Positions 37,701 through 49,367 of a stretch of DNA of 64,000 bases are shown here, piece after piece. The translations under genes were made by a program, and so were the position numbers. The stretch comes from Breviolum minutum Mf 1.05b.01 (Eukaryota > Sar > Dinophyceae > Suessiales > Symbiodiniaceae): NCBI GenBank assembly GCA_000507305.1, contig DF241133.1:1-64000 (forward strand). The letters run 5' to 3'. The notes beneath the pieces are model-generated. The model made no database searches and was not told the DNA's origin. It saw only the letters and a list, made by a program, of their open reading frames with translations. Every line of letters starts with the position of its first letter. The stretch's first letter is position 1.

Positions 37701-38927
37701 AAGTGGTTTTCATTAAAACAGTATCAATGACAACATCATCATTACTGTCATCATCATCTTCATATGCGATCTCCCAGCCGTTGCGCTTCCTGGAAGATCT
37801 CCCTTCGTGTGGCAAACCTGAGGCTTTCACTTGATCTCTGGCCTGGAGCAAATTGCAAACACGGAGGTTGGGCCAACAGCCACCCAGTGAAAAGCCCAAT
37901 ATTAGCACTTCAAATTGGAGCATGTCTTTGGTTGGCGGGGGGATTTACAAACCAAAACCTAGGGAATTGGATCTGGGAAGTTTACTCTTGAGTATATCAT
38001 TGATTTAGGTATCCGCAGCATGAATTGAGATATGGGAAGGCTATATGATTCATTATATACGTATTAAAGTTACTAAACCACTTTGTGGGAGATAGGATGA
38101 GCGACTTGAGGCACTATGAATAGCAAAACTCTCGGTGGTTGTACCAGTTCAGGTAGGTTATTCTATCCCACGATTGAATCACTATTGGAGAAAAACCAGG
38201 AGGGATCATCTATAGTATATATAACTACATATATATATATATTCTTAGTATCCAGGTGGTGCAAGATCTCTTCCATCAACAGTAGCACGCCCAACGTGAT
38301 TTGAATTTAGGTACTTTTGGGGATGAGGTCAGCTGAGGTACATATACATTGTCCATTTTTATGATCATCCAGGTCCTTTAACTGACCTTCGGACGCAACA
38401 AAATGGATATCTTTCTTTAAGCCAATTACTATATTACAGATCAACATCTGATCGTAGACTTGTTTAAAACAAACTCAGGATGTGACCTGTCTCAATTTCA
38501 CCCTGTGTGAAAAAAAACTGGCAAAAAGCTAATTGCGCATCTTTCACCAAAAAATACCCACGGTTTCTTTTTGCTAAGTAAATGTGACGTTTCAAGATCT
38601 TGCCCAATGGGATCCTTCATCCTAGTCCAACAAATCAATCCAGTCAACACTTGAAAACAACACCATCTCATTCAATGTCACCAACCCCGGAAAGGCTCGC
38701 AAGTTTTCGTACCCATTTTTTAAGGACCACCATTCCCTTCAATGTTCCAAGGGTTCGAAAACTCGCCGTAAAAAAAAGAACAGTACGGGTCGGTTGAAAA
38801 AAACGCCCGTACTCCCGGGGGTTCGGTCCAGGATGGGCTCCTCGAAGGTGAACTTGGTGTGGCTCCACTCTGGATGTTGCTCCAACAAAGCGACGATGGT
38901 ATCACCTGCATGTCGGGTTTCCAACGT
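28706..38927 (-). CDS. Ankyrin-repeat protein, multi-exon, incomplete reconstruction
   Basis: Ankyrin repeats are protein-binding scaffolds. Supported exons, 5' to 3': about 38850-38927 (HAGDTIVALLEQHPEW), 37385-37460 (GGLMAAAVRLGGHHVVDLLE), 35059-35137 (LLDHTADP...GATALWQ), 34538-34564 (AAFNGFSTI), 32099-32167 (LLTPLHVASRMGHDQVVE), 31486-31551 (VLIETGAQYVG...), 30758-30805 (LDGGSSPLRD), 30171-30209 (AIQRCHVPVVKLL), 29804-29821 (VQRDAT), 29270-29314. From 32167 to 29270 all six exons begin and end in phase 0 and read through as ankyrin consensus. A possible tail exon at 28706-28784 carries an acidic peptide and a TAG stop, but its phase does not match. At least two exons are missing, around 36 and 33-34 kb. 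Donors at 32099 and 30758 are GC. Confidence 0.75.
29804..29821 (-). CDS. 18-nt microexon of the ankyrin gene
   Basis: GTGCAGCGTGATGCGACG lies after GACTGAG and before GTGTGAG. It encodes VQRDAT, which extends ...VVKLL from the previous exon into the usual LLxxxGA turn of an ankyrin repeat. Phase 0 on both sides. Confidence 0.45.
31199..31304. repeat. Palindromic MITE-like repeat, family A variant
   Basis: CTGGTAAACTAAGATAGCAATGG and CCATTATATACTATGTTTTATAG, then CTACCAGA, form an imperfect hairpin about 105 nt long. Intronic in the ankyrin gene. Confidence 0.55.
31349..31441. repeat. Palindromic MITE-like repeat, family G
   Basis: CCCCCTCCCAGTAACAGT and ACTGTTACTGGGAGGGGG are perfect inverted arms around GAGCACCAGGATTATTACA. 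A single arm occurs at 20391-20421, and related copies at 24595-24640 and 56955-57012. It lies in the ankyrin intron downstream of exon 31486-31551. Confidence 0.8.
33073..33161. repeat. Palindromic MITE-like repeat, family A
   Basis: CTCTAAGGAACTAACACATCCC and GGGATATGTTAGTTCCCCGGAG are inverted arms around a GAAAAGGAACTCATC core. This is the common family A design (…AACTAACAT…ATGTTAGTT…). Confidence 0.75.
33703..33793. repeat. Palindromic MITE-like repeat, family B
   Basis: Arms CCCATACCATCCCATG and CCATGGACGGTATGGG surround ATTTACCTACATTTGGTTGA and GGTAAATGTGGGTAAATA. The core matches the copy at 5878-5978 but the outer arms are different, yet still pair. Confidence 0.8.
34299..34408. repeat. 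Palindromic MITE-like repeat, family E
   Basis: TTTCCTGGTTCCCTTAATAG, GTGGTAGGTACCACATAATC, then GGGGGATTATATGGTACCTA and AAGGGAACCAGAAAC form a long hairpin. A second copy with different outer arms lies at 53221-53310. Confidence 0.8.
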
Positions 38928-39461
38928 CTTAAGGCTTAGACGCCGAAATTTGAGACTGGAGAAAAGCTCGCAAAACACAAAAATGCTTGAAAAAAGAAAT
39001 TGAGTGTATCCAAGTGGTGGGAGATGGGAAGAAATACTATAAGTTCCATGTATATGGAAAACTGTAATAAAAACAAGCAGCATATAAACATAATATACAT
39101 ATATTCTTGAATTTTCTGTCCATGTTCATGAATATGATGAATTGGACGGTGTATCCAAGGGACATAAAGACATCTCTTGTGAGAGATCTTGGTGTCCACA
39201 ATGGAAACACACAATCGCCTTCCCAACAGTAACGAACTCTCCTAAAAAATGGTGGCTGGTGTCGGGTATTTAAACCTAAAATACAACAATATACATGCAT
39301 AAAACCTATGAAGCAAGGTACCCCCTTTGTCGGTAATCATTCCAAGGCGCCGTCGCAGTCCAACAAGGCGTCCTGCGGTGAACTTTCCAATGAATGGTGG
39401 CCATGGAAAAAAAACTATAATACACTTGGTGTCAATAAATATAGGGGACCATATACACCCC

Positions 39462-39560
39462 AAAAAACTAACGTGTCCCCTAAAAAGGGACTATTTCAAT
39501 AGGAAATACATCTTCCAACCATCATTTTTCAGGGGATATGTTAGTTTTCAGGGGGGTATA
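39462..39560. repeat. Palindromic MITE-like repeat, family A
   Basis: CACCCCAAAAAACTAACGTGTCCCC and GGGGATATGTTAGTTTTCAGGGGGGT pair; the inside holds GGAAATACATCTTCCAACCA, common to the family. Confidence 0.7.
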
Positions 39561-40524
39561 CATCTAAATATCCATGTTTGACATGCATATTAAAAAATAG
39601 ATATGATCAAATGGATACCTAGGACCTGACATAAAATCTTTGTGATCTAATCAAAGGGCTTGCCTCCTGCCATGAAAGGAACTCCTGACTAGTAGATTTA
39701 TGGAAAGTGTTCAACACCCTGAATTAAAAATAGTAACTTAACAAACACAAACATCCCAAATCTAGTAGTACCAATCTCGCCGTGTATTAGGTCGGACGCA
39801 AACAAAAAACGCAAAACCCACCAAACTTAGCCACTTACCGGGAAAACAACCAAAAAATCATCCACACTTTAATTGTGACATGGGGCCCACCGGATTTCCA
39901 GGCTGAAAAGATCAATTGATGTGTCCACGTTGGTAGTTGAGGCCTGCTTTCCCAAATTTGAAGACATTTTTCCATTTACAGCAATGTGTTTATAAATATA
40001 TAAAAATATATATAAATCAGTCGGAAACGCACAACCATATGAATCCATATTGCAAACTAAACTCAAATGTATCCTATGTATCTTGGAAGTCTTCCCAAAA
40101 CCATCAAAAAAAAGAAGATTCCAGATGTCTTTAACCTAAATGAACCTTTCACCAAAACCACCAAACAATGGATGAAACAACTCCCCATGTCATCTGGAAG
40201 CTTCCAAATCCTCCCGGATGAAAACCCATCCTGCAGCTCCGGTGGTAAATCCACATGCTTTGGTAGCCTTGGAAAAAAGATGGTTTAAAATTGACGTTCA
40301 AATACCTTCAGTGGGCCTGGTTTTGGATGTTACATGATGACATCTTGAACATTGAAACTATGTTTAATGTTGTCTAGGGTCATAGTAGCCGTAACCTTTA
40401 TAACAAACAAATCTATACAAATCTACGATGCGACATGGAATCCTTTGCACTCAAACTCCTTTCTTTTCTCGGAGGATTGAGCTCTTTTAAACCACCGGGG
40501 GTCGCGATGAATCGGCAGACCTAC

Positions 40525-43500
40525 GGGATTCGGGTTGACACAAGAGGAACCACTGGAGGTATTAAACATGGTGAAGGGCCCCGGCCTTGTTGAGACACTT
40601 CCAAATAAAGTGGATTGAGAGGTGTTCATCCAAAATAATGTTGGACACAATGCATGAAATTTAACTAATGCAATGCAATTTGTGTATTTCTTTTGTTGCA
40701 CGCCCAATTCAGAGAGAAATATTTGACCTTTCAGTGATTCTTCAGGTCCTATACGTAGCATATGATTTTCCAGAATTAACTATCATGAATTACTCCCCCG
40801 AAAGATTACCATAGCCCCTGAAAAATCAATGGTCGGAAGGTCAGGTGGAAATCCTGTTGAAACAGTCTCTTTTTACGGGACTTGTGTAAATATTTGGGAG
40901 GAATTCATGAGATAGCCGGAGATCCAAAACAACTTTTCTTTAAAAATATATTTGCACGCCACTTATCCTAACATTTAAAGAGCACAAATATATGCAAACA
41001 GACTGTTTCTTGGTTGAAATCTGTCAATCAAAGGAGTAGAGGAAATCATACCTTGGACGTACCTCTGAGAGGCATGGGTGGCCCACATTGGTTTTCAGTC
41101 AAGGCACACAAACTTGGCCATGCCATGGGTCCACCTTTACAACCAAACCACCATAGCTGTCGAGCCCCACTTTGGGATCAAGCTCAACACTTTCGGAGTT
41201 CTGGAACCGAAAAAAGGAGACCAACCTACCTTTCAAAGTCAAGGATTTTTTTTTTAATAATGGCTGCGAATATACACTCCATAAAAACTCACTTATATAG
41301 CGCCTGAAAATTGGCCATCACAAAAGGAAACTAATCTTCCAACCGTTGATTTTCAGGGTCCAATTGTTAGTTCCCAGGAGAGTAGGAATATGTCATTTGA
41401 GTAACACTAGCTGACCTGTGGTACATGTCCAATGCCTTACATTAATTCTATGTTGGCATGGGCGTACCGACTGTTTCGGACGCGGTTTGAGTGAACAGCT
41501 TCTTGTTCTGGTTCATGTTGGCTTGCGAAACCAGGACGTCAGGACGTGGTATATAGGAAAATGAAGAACACATAAATATGTAACTGGATATTTATCAGAT
41601 GACCTCGCCAAATCTATGCTTTTGATTTGCTTTTGCATGTGAAAATGCAATGCACTTACTAATCATATATTTGCCCCAGGGATGGTTCTCTTTTTTGTCC
41701 ATGTGTATTTGTTCAACTGCTGTCATGACAGTGTCTTGACACCCTGGGTCTTCACGGCGATCTTCACCGTGCTGAGATGGGAAAATGGCAAATAAAGTGT
41801 CTCGAAGAAACCGACAAGCATTCCAAACTCCAAACATAACCTTGTGGAACATAGGTGGGCATACATGCTTTGAAGAGAAAAAACTATATAACTACACATA
41901 GAATTACATAAGTCAAACATGTAGAATCATACACATGCATTTTATGCACAAGAAGACCCTGGGCAAAAGGAGCAGTATACTACTAAGGGTTAAAAGGTTC
42001 TGCTTTGTTCTGCACTATAACATCTTGAAGAGCAATGAACAGCATTGCAACACCCCACTAAACAAACAAACAGGAACACAACTTGAGGTATCTTGAGGAG
42101 GTAAGAGTCCGCCCAATGATGGCCGTGCACAAATGACCAACAATAAAATTCCATAATCATCAATCAATCATCTGTATAATCTGCATGAATGGAGTTAAGG
42201 TTTGGAGTATCCATTTCCTAAACCACTAGGATATGGTGAGATCTCGACTGAACCTGTTGGGTACGGGACAACATCATACTAGCTAATAAAGAAACCCGAA
42301 AATACACACCTCCAGTTATCACATACGCATCGCTCTTGTGGATGGCACTCAGAAAACATATCTTAGTTGAGCTTCAAAATCTCAAAGTTTTTCCCACCGA
42401 AACAAGTTGAAACGCCAATGCGTGTGCTCTTTACAACAAAACAGTTCCTTTTACACCTGGAATTCTATTCCACTTTTTGGCATTAATTATTTTCTTTTTT
42501 TGCATGGCATCCTCCCAAAACAAAACTAGACTACACCAACCAAATCGTTCAACTCTTCCTAAACCTCCACCCCTTCAGCATTTTTTTTGTTGATCCGCGA
42601 TCGGGTTTTGACCCGGTCCAATCCCCCCAGAACCCGCTTTGGAGGGAATCTCCGGAAGAAACGGAGATGCACCTTGGGTGTAGCATCCGTAAAATCCTGT
42701 GCCCCCTTTGGCGGCTTCCCCAATGACAATCAGTGGTGAGGGCAGAAAAGATGGGTCTGAGTCCCATCTACTGCAACCACAGCTGCTAGGTTTTGGTGGT
42801 GATTCGCCTTTTAAAAAAGAATTCGAAAGTTGTTCAAGCCGGTGTAATATTGGTAAATGGGCATGTGTCGTTCTTGCAGTCAGTTTCGAGTCTACGTGGG
42901 TCGTTTTTAAGATATCAAACTTAAGAACAGGATGCAAACAAACTGCAGCAGCAAAATTTAATGGTGAACTTTATTAATTCCGCTCTCCATACTGGTGTGG
43001 AGGTCGGCTGGAGCTACACAGTCACGTCATGTTTGAACCGGCAGCTAACGCTTAGGTCTTTGCACACAAGAAATTCAACTCATGCAACAAGATGGGCAAA
43101 TTCATATAAACATTGCATAGGACTCTTACTTCAGCAAAAAAAATACAGTATACAGTATACATGCATCAATAAAAAGGATGAACAAACCTATATAAACCTG
43201 AAAATTGGTAGATTCCAACATGTTAACCATGTCAAAACTGCTGTCCACAAAATTGCCAAACTCTCCAACGAAAATAAACTTTGGGCTACCCACCTATCCA
43301 AGTCCTTTCAGCTTTTCATCTACAGACTTGTGAAGGAGTTTGAGAGATTTGTTTGGTGTTTCAAAGTTTGGCACAAACCCACATCATCAAACTTATAGCC
43401 TCATTCATTGCATTTCATTTTTTAACCAATGCTCAACGTAGCTGGTCTATTTTTACCTACAAAACTGGGTCCCGTTTTGGGAGGTCCATTTCAAGTATAG

Positions 43501-45521
43501 TTAAATTTCAACAGCCCCATTGGAACAGCTCATGACCAGTGTAGCTGTTTCAAGCCATATGGCCCACTGCCACTCACAAAGTCCAAGACCGCACGGCTGG
43601 CGGCACCTGGGCTCCGAAGAGATGGCTTATAACCGTTAAACGTGGTTCTCAGAGGTCAAGATTTAATGCTTCACTCCAATCTTCCCTGATGTCTGTATGA
43701 ACCAAAACATATTCGGATGGTTACTTGTTTGAAGTCAATGAAATACTCCTAGCAATGGTGAAGTGATTCAAACATGTGGAGTGAATGTAAGTGTATGACA
43801 GTATGTATTACTGCATTATTATTCCTAATTGTCGATTCATTTTGCCATGTGTATTACTCATCCCGAAGTGAAGGATGAAGACAACAGGAACAGGAACATG
43901 TCTAAAACAAGCAAATTATAAGAAGTGCTAAGAATTCCGGAATCCTGTTTTTCACACTTGTGGACCTTTAAAACTTCGGTCTGAACCTCACTATCATTTT
44001 CTCCCCACCAGTCAAGAGAGTCAAAAGTTGAACTCGGAAGATACAAGTTCTTTCCCTATGTTTCCTTGCTTCACATGAGACACCCCTGGATTTCCCGTCA
44101 CAGTCACATTGGTGTTGTTTTTTTCATTGCCAAAAGTGTCCATAGTGTGTCTGGCATCGCCCCCGGGATCATATGTACACAGTTTTTTTTATTGTGTGAT
44201 TCTGTTTGTTTTTTGTGAATAAAATCGTATTTTGCATGTTTTGTATGTGTATGTGCTTATGTATGCTTCCGGGCCCTGCCTAAAAACACTGGTTAAGAGT
44301 GGATACGTTTGCAGGTTTGCATTGGGATCCCTTCAACGGTCCGATGGATGCACGCCTTGACTCTCTGCCAAGATCGTTCCCAAGACACGACCATACACCT
44401 GGTCCCGCCAAATCTAGTGGCTGGCAACTTATTTTGATGTTTTTTTCTGGAGTTAAGCTCTAGGTATTTCGCACGATATTTGTTAGAGATGATCTACTTG
44501 GTGGTTGATCCACAAACAAATCGGATCATCTCGCCAGGGAGGGATGAAAATAACAAACAAATGGAAGCACCACCGTCTTTTATAAAAGCGAAGTAATCAT
44601 TCTTTGACTGTTGGTGACAGTGGGCTACGCCCCAATTACGGCTGCGTGGCCCCAATTTAACATCTGAAGTACACATGGCGATGATGGATTTGGAGCGTTG
44701 GATTCTGAACTCTTTGCATGTATTTCCTACCTCGAAAGTGCCCAAATTCTGGCTTTTTGGGCATGTCATGCCGATTTGTTTGTTCCCAGAAGGTTCCAAA
44801 ACACATGGATTTTGGAGGTCACTAGGTCTCGGTTGGTGCCGTCAGGCCCCCCACCTGTGGACATCTTGTGGCCCTCCAAGATCTGAGTTCTTCTACGGAG
44901 GCAAAGGCCCTGTCAAACGTGTTCAAGGTTGGATTTCGGGGGGGGGAGTGGCCTGAAGTGGTAGGGAATATCGATTTTATTTATATTATATAGTATATAT
45001 TTAAAACATGTATGTATATATATATATATAAATATTTGAATATGTATGTTGTAATGACTTTTATTGTTCGACCTTTCAAACGCTATTACTAGATACCAAT
45101 GATATATTGACATGTACCATATAGGGTTTTTTGTATGATTGTGGAGAACTTTCATCGGTTTAATTTCTTCTGGGACCTTGACTTAGATACCGTGTTGAAA
45201 GCCTCTGACATGGTGATTCAAACATATGTTGGTATCAAGATGTGTCTGAAACATATTAGAAGAATCAAATAGTACCAATATTTCTTCAACGACTCTATTA
45301 GCTATTGGGTACCGACATGTAAAAAAAACAAATAATAAAAAACATTGAAAACACACTTTGAGGGTCCATCATAAAAAAAACTTACAAAAACTTGAGGGGT
45401 TCATCGTGAAACTTTATGGTGTTTCCTCCCATGAAGCAGGGGCGTCACTTGGCTCAACGGGATCGGGTCCCCGGAGGCCTTCCACTGTAGCAGGACGACA
45501 ACCAGCTGCCAGCAAGGCAAC
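40525..45521 (-). CDS. PPR-like exon cluster (possibly a second PPR gene)
   Basis: Exons, 5' to 3': 45449-45521 (LPCWQLVVVLLQWKASG), 44855-44909 (AFASVEELRSWRATRCPQ), 44338-44398 (LGTILAESQGVHPSD), 43578-43606 (AASRAVLDF), 42673-42767 (IFSALTTDCHWGSRQRGH), 41141-41200 (LSLIPKWGSTAMVVW), 40525-40585 (FTMFNTSSGSS). From 44909 to 40525 all junction phases agree. The first exon does not join in phase to the second, so one small exon is missing. The motifs have the spaced Trp and (GVxP) turn of PPR repeats, but one Trp-to-Trp distance is about 52 residues, longer than a 35-residue unit, so an exon may be wrong. The gene is separate from the large PPR gene, with ankyrin exons between. Both ends are unresolved. 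Confidence 0.5.
41296..41390. repeat. Palindromic MITE-like repeat, family A
   Basis: GCGCCTGAAAATTGGCCATC, AAAAGGAAACTAATCTTCCAACC, TTGATTTTCAGGGTCC, TTGTTAGTTCCCAGGAG. Typical family A blocks; the left outer arm is eroded. Confidence 0.55.
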
Positions 45522-46649
45522 CTACACACCCGGCCGAAGCACGGGTCTCCGCAAAAAAAGAGGAGCTCGTGCCAAAACAGTGGGGAAATCAATTGCTCAA
45601 ACAAAAAGTATAATACAAGTATATAAACCCTTATGCTCCAATCCCTTCTGCGAGTAGTTTTGGAGTGGGTTTTGGGTACCTAAACACCTTCTAACAGGGT
45701 ATTTGGAGCACTAGGGAAAGTTATTATGAGTGAACACACATATAAGCCACATCTAGCGAATCAAACAATAGTGCACGCAATCTTAAAGGGTTTGAGGAAA
45801 AAGTGTACCATCTTGCCTTGAAGGTGTCTCTAAATGTTGAATCTGAGTCTTTACATGTCTTTACCGTGTCTTGGCAAAGAGAAAAGGTGAATTGCTGAAA
45901 CTTATGTACAAGCACCCAGTGAAATTACCTTCAGCTAAACCTGATTCTATCTGTAGAGTCAAGAAAAACCATCACAGCACATTTCCGACCCAACCAACCA
46001 AAACATCATCGTCCACATGACCCTCTTGATCTCCAGATGCTCCCATGTCACTGTTTTAAAACTCACTCACTCCACCCACACCATCCATTGGTCCACCCCA
46101 AGCCACCGAAATATATGCATATATAATGTAAATAATTGTAAATATGCATTAAAACATATACGAATAAATTATATACTCCTAAACCCCATCACAAACCCAT
46201 CATCACTTAATCCCACGTCCCACATTTTTTTGGCCATGTCCCAAGCCATCATCCCATACGGACCTTCATCCCAGGAAGCCATGTCAAGATCCAGATTCAC
46301 CTCCTTCAAGTCGCTACTCCGTTGCAAGTCCGTCCTTTTTTTCGCCGTGGATCTTCACCGAGTTTTCCGGATTTGTTACCAACGAAAAGGGAAGTTGGTT
46401 GGTTGGCTAAAGGAGTGAAAAGGGGGGGGGGGTCAAAAAAACACATACAAAAATCGCCAACAAAAAATTCAGGAGGCATTCTCGATGATTCTAAATGTAG
46501 TATCACTTAAGGTAATTTGCCAACCTGGATCTTCAAAAGCACACTCTTTTCTGCGCGTTTAAATCTTGTGCTCGTGATCATGAAAAGCGTACGTCTTACA
46601 ATTTTCTGCTCGAGCCGAATTGTGGCAAACAAAGGTGCGTGTAAGCACT

Positions 46650-46722
46650 TTTGAAATGTGCGCTCGTTTGCGCAAATGTGCGCTTTTGTGCGCAAATGTG
46701 CGCTCGCTGTGCGCCCTGGGTT
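46650..46722. repeat. Imperfect GTGCGC-rich repeats
   Basis: Short repeats of the type TGTGCGCTCG and TTTGCGCAAATGTGCGC recur within about 75 nt, plus further CGTGCG/GCTCG pieces from 46555 to 46810. Much more GC- and CpG-rich than the surroundings. No family recognised. Confidence 0.5.
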
Positions 46723-47334
46723 TGCCTAGCATCAAAGTTGTGTTACTATTGAAATGTGCTCCTTTCAGAAATTTCTGCTCGTAGGACATGTTTACGTGCG
46801 TTTAGGCAAAAACCTGCACAAAACAGCAAACAACCAGAAATGAATGCTCGTTGGAAGATCCAGGAATGCGTTTTTGAATAATTAAACGGACAGGTGGAGT
46901 AGAAGAAAAAATATCACATCAATCAACCGCTTCAGGTGGTGGCAACCTTATGTCCTCATGCTATGTTTGGAATAGTAGGGAGATTTGAAATAGCACCAGG
47001 CTGATTAGTGGGAGAAAACAATCTGGTTAACCAGCAACCATTATCCAACGCAAACATTGAACAGTACGTCTTGAGGCTCGAAACAATTAAACATCCCAAG
47101 CCATGGACATATCCTTACAGTGCCCAAAGAAAAAACATTGCACTCCAGTAAACTATCATATCACGGAAGATGAAAAATGCATTTCCAAACATGCTGCTGC
47201 AAAGGGTCAAGAACTCGGCACATGCCGCGGTGTCCCGGGTAATGGCGGTGCTTTCACCACGGCTTTGAAGCCACAGCTTGAAAGAGCTCCTAAAAAAAAC
47301 GGAGAAAAAAACCCAAAAACGGCATGAAATTCAT

Positions 47335-47430
47335 GATGGATGATGGATGATGATGATGATGATGATGGATGATGGATGATGGATGATGGATGATGGATGN
47401 ATGATGATGATGATGATGATGATGATTATG
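47335..47430. repeat. GAT/GGAT microsatellite with an unresolved base
   Basis: Runs of GATGGAT and GAT units. The single n at 47400 lies inside the run, so the true length is uncertain. Confidence 0.9.
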
Positions 47431-48760
47431 AATGTGATGCCTTAAGCATCTTGGTGAAACTGCGAGAATAATGCCTTTCTTATTGATGGTGCATCTTTGT
47501 CAACCGGTTGGTTGAACAACACCAGCACACACCGGATACAGCTGCTATATATAAACACATTATATATACGACAGTGACACTGGGACATTCCCAAGGTACA
47601 ACCACAAGTGCTTCCCCAAAAAAAAATCCATTAAAATTCCTTGGGAAATTCGTATGGTCTTCGCATCACTAAGAGTCACAAACGCAACGCACCACCCAGC
47701 CTCTCACGAAAGCCGAAGGGTGGCATGTGCCATCCGACGCATATCCGGGAGGCGAGAGCCTGGTGAGAAAAAATAAACATCAATCCGGAGATCGAAACGC
47801 CAATGGTTGGAGGAACAGCCGGCCTCAAAAAAAGGGACTACTCACTACTAACATACTACTAACCATTGGTTTCCTTTAATAAAGGCCTTATTAGGGCCGT
47901 ATTGCTTGGGGAGGGCACCCTTAGATTCCCATAATATATATATATTATATCACATGCAAATTTATACATTCAAAATTATAATCTATGAAGCATCCATCAA
48001 CGACTACTGTGTATATCATATGTCTGCGTAGTTTTGATGAAGCGTCCATCAACGGATCGAAAAAGCTAGAAAAACACCGACATAAATCATCAATGAACAA
48101 TTCAGAGATTGTTCATTGGGCCCTTCTAAAACACAGTTGAGTGTGAAAGTCAATAGGGTTCCCTTCATAAAAATGAATAGATTATGCGCTTACCAGGATT
48201 TGGCAACCTTCAAGGTGTTGATATAAGATACAAACAATTGCATATGCTGCATATACACAAATACACATACAAAAACTAGGCAAACAGTAAGGGCCCCTTG
48301 CTAAAAGTATAACTTTTCGCAGGTTACATCTTTAAATCCCACTAAATTCAAAGGGGCAAAAGGATGACAAAGGGAATTCCCAAAGGTTTGCCAAGTATAT
48401 ATATATATATTATCTTTACCTGCACATTGCTCCTACAATCATTCAGTTCAGTGTAACAAAAATACACGGTGCCTCCAAATTGATATAAGAGTGAACTCCG
48501 ACATGTTCACCCAAACCAAGTTATCAAAAGCTAATGAAATGTTGAATCGAATTTGTCCGGCTACATTGATAGAATGAAAATTCAAGCAAATTATGTTACT
48601 GTAAATCATAAGTACATATGCGCACATAAACATATACTGTAAATACAAACATAAGTGCAATAATCATATACATTGAGATTAAAAAAAGACAATCATTTAT
48701 ATATAAGCTATCTTGTAGTTCTGAGAAGGGATGACCATTCAGAATATGATAATGGTACAT
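47431..48760. other. Non-coding stretch with repeats and weak exon candidates
   Basis: Contains a family D repeat (about 47850-47932), a family F repeat (48118-48225) and one minus-strand segment near 47700-47765, after a TTTCTCACCAG acceptor, that may be an exon (peptide LASRICVGWHMPPFGFRE in one frame). The remainder is AT-rich. Confidence 0.35.
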
Positions 48761-48777
48761 CCCCATGACACCAATCT

Positions 48778-48885
48778 GTTCTTCATCCCTTGCAGGTTCC
48801 GCTACCGTCTTCTCTTCCAATACTCGAACGGCACCAAGAGTTTCCCACACATCTGCGGGAATACGACCTGCCCATCCAGAGCTCT
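48778..48885 (-). CDS. Exon candidate, unrecognised
   Basis: The minus strand encodes a well-composed segment containing GRIPADVWETLGAVRVLEEK, after an acceptor ending GCTTTAG. The downstream edge is a possible GA donor near GGATGAAG. Another candidate at about 49115-49165 (SMIGEGSSSLSSAAAPTR) lies just upstream. Both could be the C-terminal part of the CRAL-TRIO gene, but I could not chain the phases. Confidence 0.35.
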
Positions 48886-48966
48886 AAAGCTTATGGCTGA
48901 GAGGAATCAGCAATCAATCTGCAAATACAAATCATATCTTGAAAGGAATCATCCATTCTTGTCCGA

Positions 48967-49032
48967 TGTTGTTGTTGTTGTTGTTGTTGCTGTTGTTGCT
49001 GTTGTTGTTGTTGTTGATGTTGTTGTTGTGGT
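48967..49032. repeat. GTT trinucleotide microsatellite
   Basis: GTTGTTGTT... with a few GCT and GAT interruptions. The open frames with runs of Leu or Val that cross it are artefacts of the repeat. Confidence 0.9.
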
Positions 49033-49245
49033 TAAATTTATCAAATGGCAGCAGCATGCAGAGTTGCAAAGCACGGAGAAAGAATCGTCTTACCAGGTCT
49101 ACCCATATTCCATTTTATCTTGTAGGTGCCGCTGCTGACGAGAGACTACTGGATCCTTCTCCAATCATGGATTCTTAACTAATCTGCAACTAGTCATTCA
49201 TCAAAAAATCCTTACCATCAACAAGATAAAGGTGATCTAGATTTA

Positions 49246-49352
49246 TGGGAATCTAAGGGTACCCCTCCAAATGCCATTCCCCCCAAAGAAATGAGGCCAT
49301 ATTTCTTGAAGGAGTGGCATGGGGGGGGGTACCGTACCCCTTAGATTCCCCA
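49246..49352. repeat. Palindromic MITE-like repeat, family D
   Basis: TGGGAATCTAAGGGTACCCCTCC and GGGTACCGTACCCCTTAGATTCCC are inverted arms; ATGCCATTCC and GGAGTGGCAT also pair, around AAGAAATGAGGCC. Related copies at about 47850-47932, 55070-55110, 56565-56680 and 62710-62760. Confidence 0.8.
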
Positions 49353-49367
49353 TGATAGATGGAAGAA

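Noticed and set aside
34965..45521. Promoters and TATA boxes near TA-rich runs
   Set aside because: TATATA microsatellites are everywhere here and dinoflagellate promoters are not defined by TATA boxes, so no call is justified.
48939..49140. Leu- or Val-rich open frames
   Set aside because: Products of the GTT microsatellite at 48967-49032.
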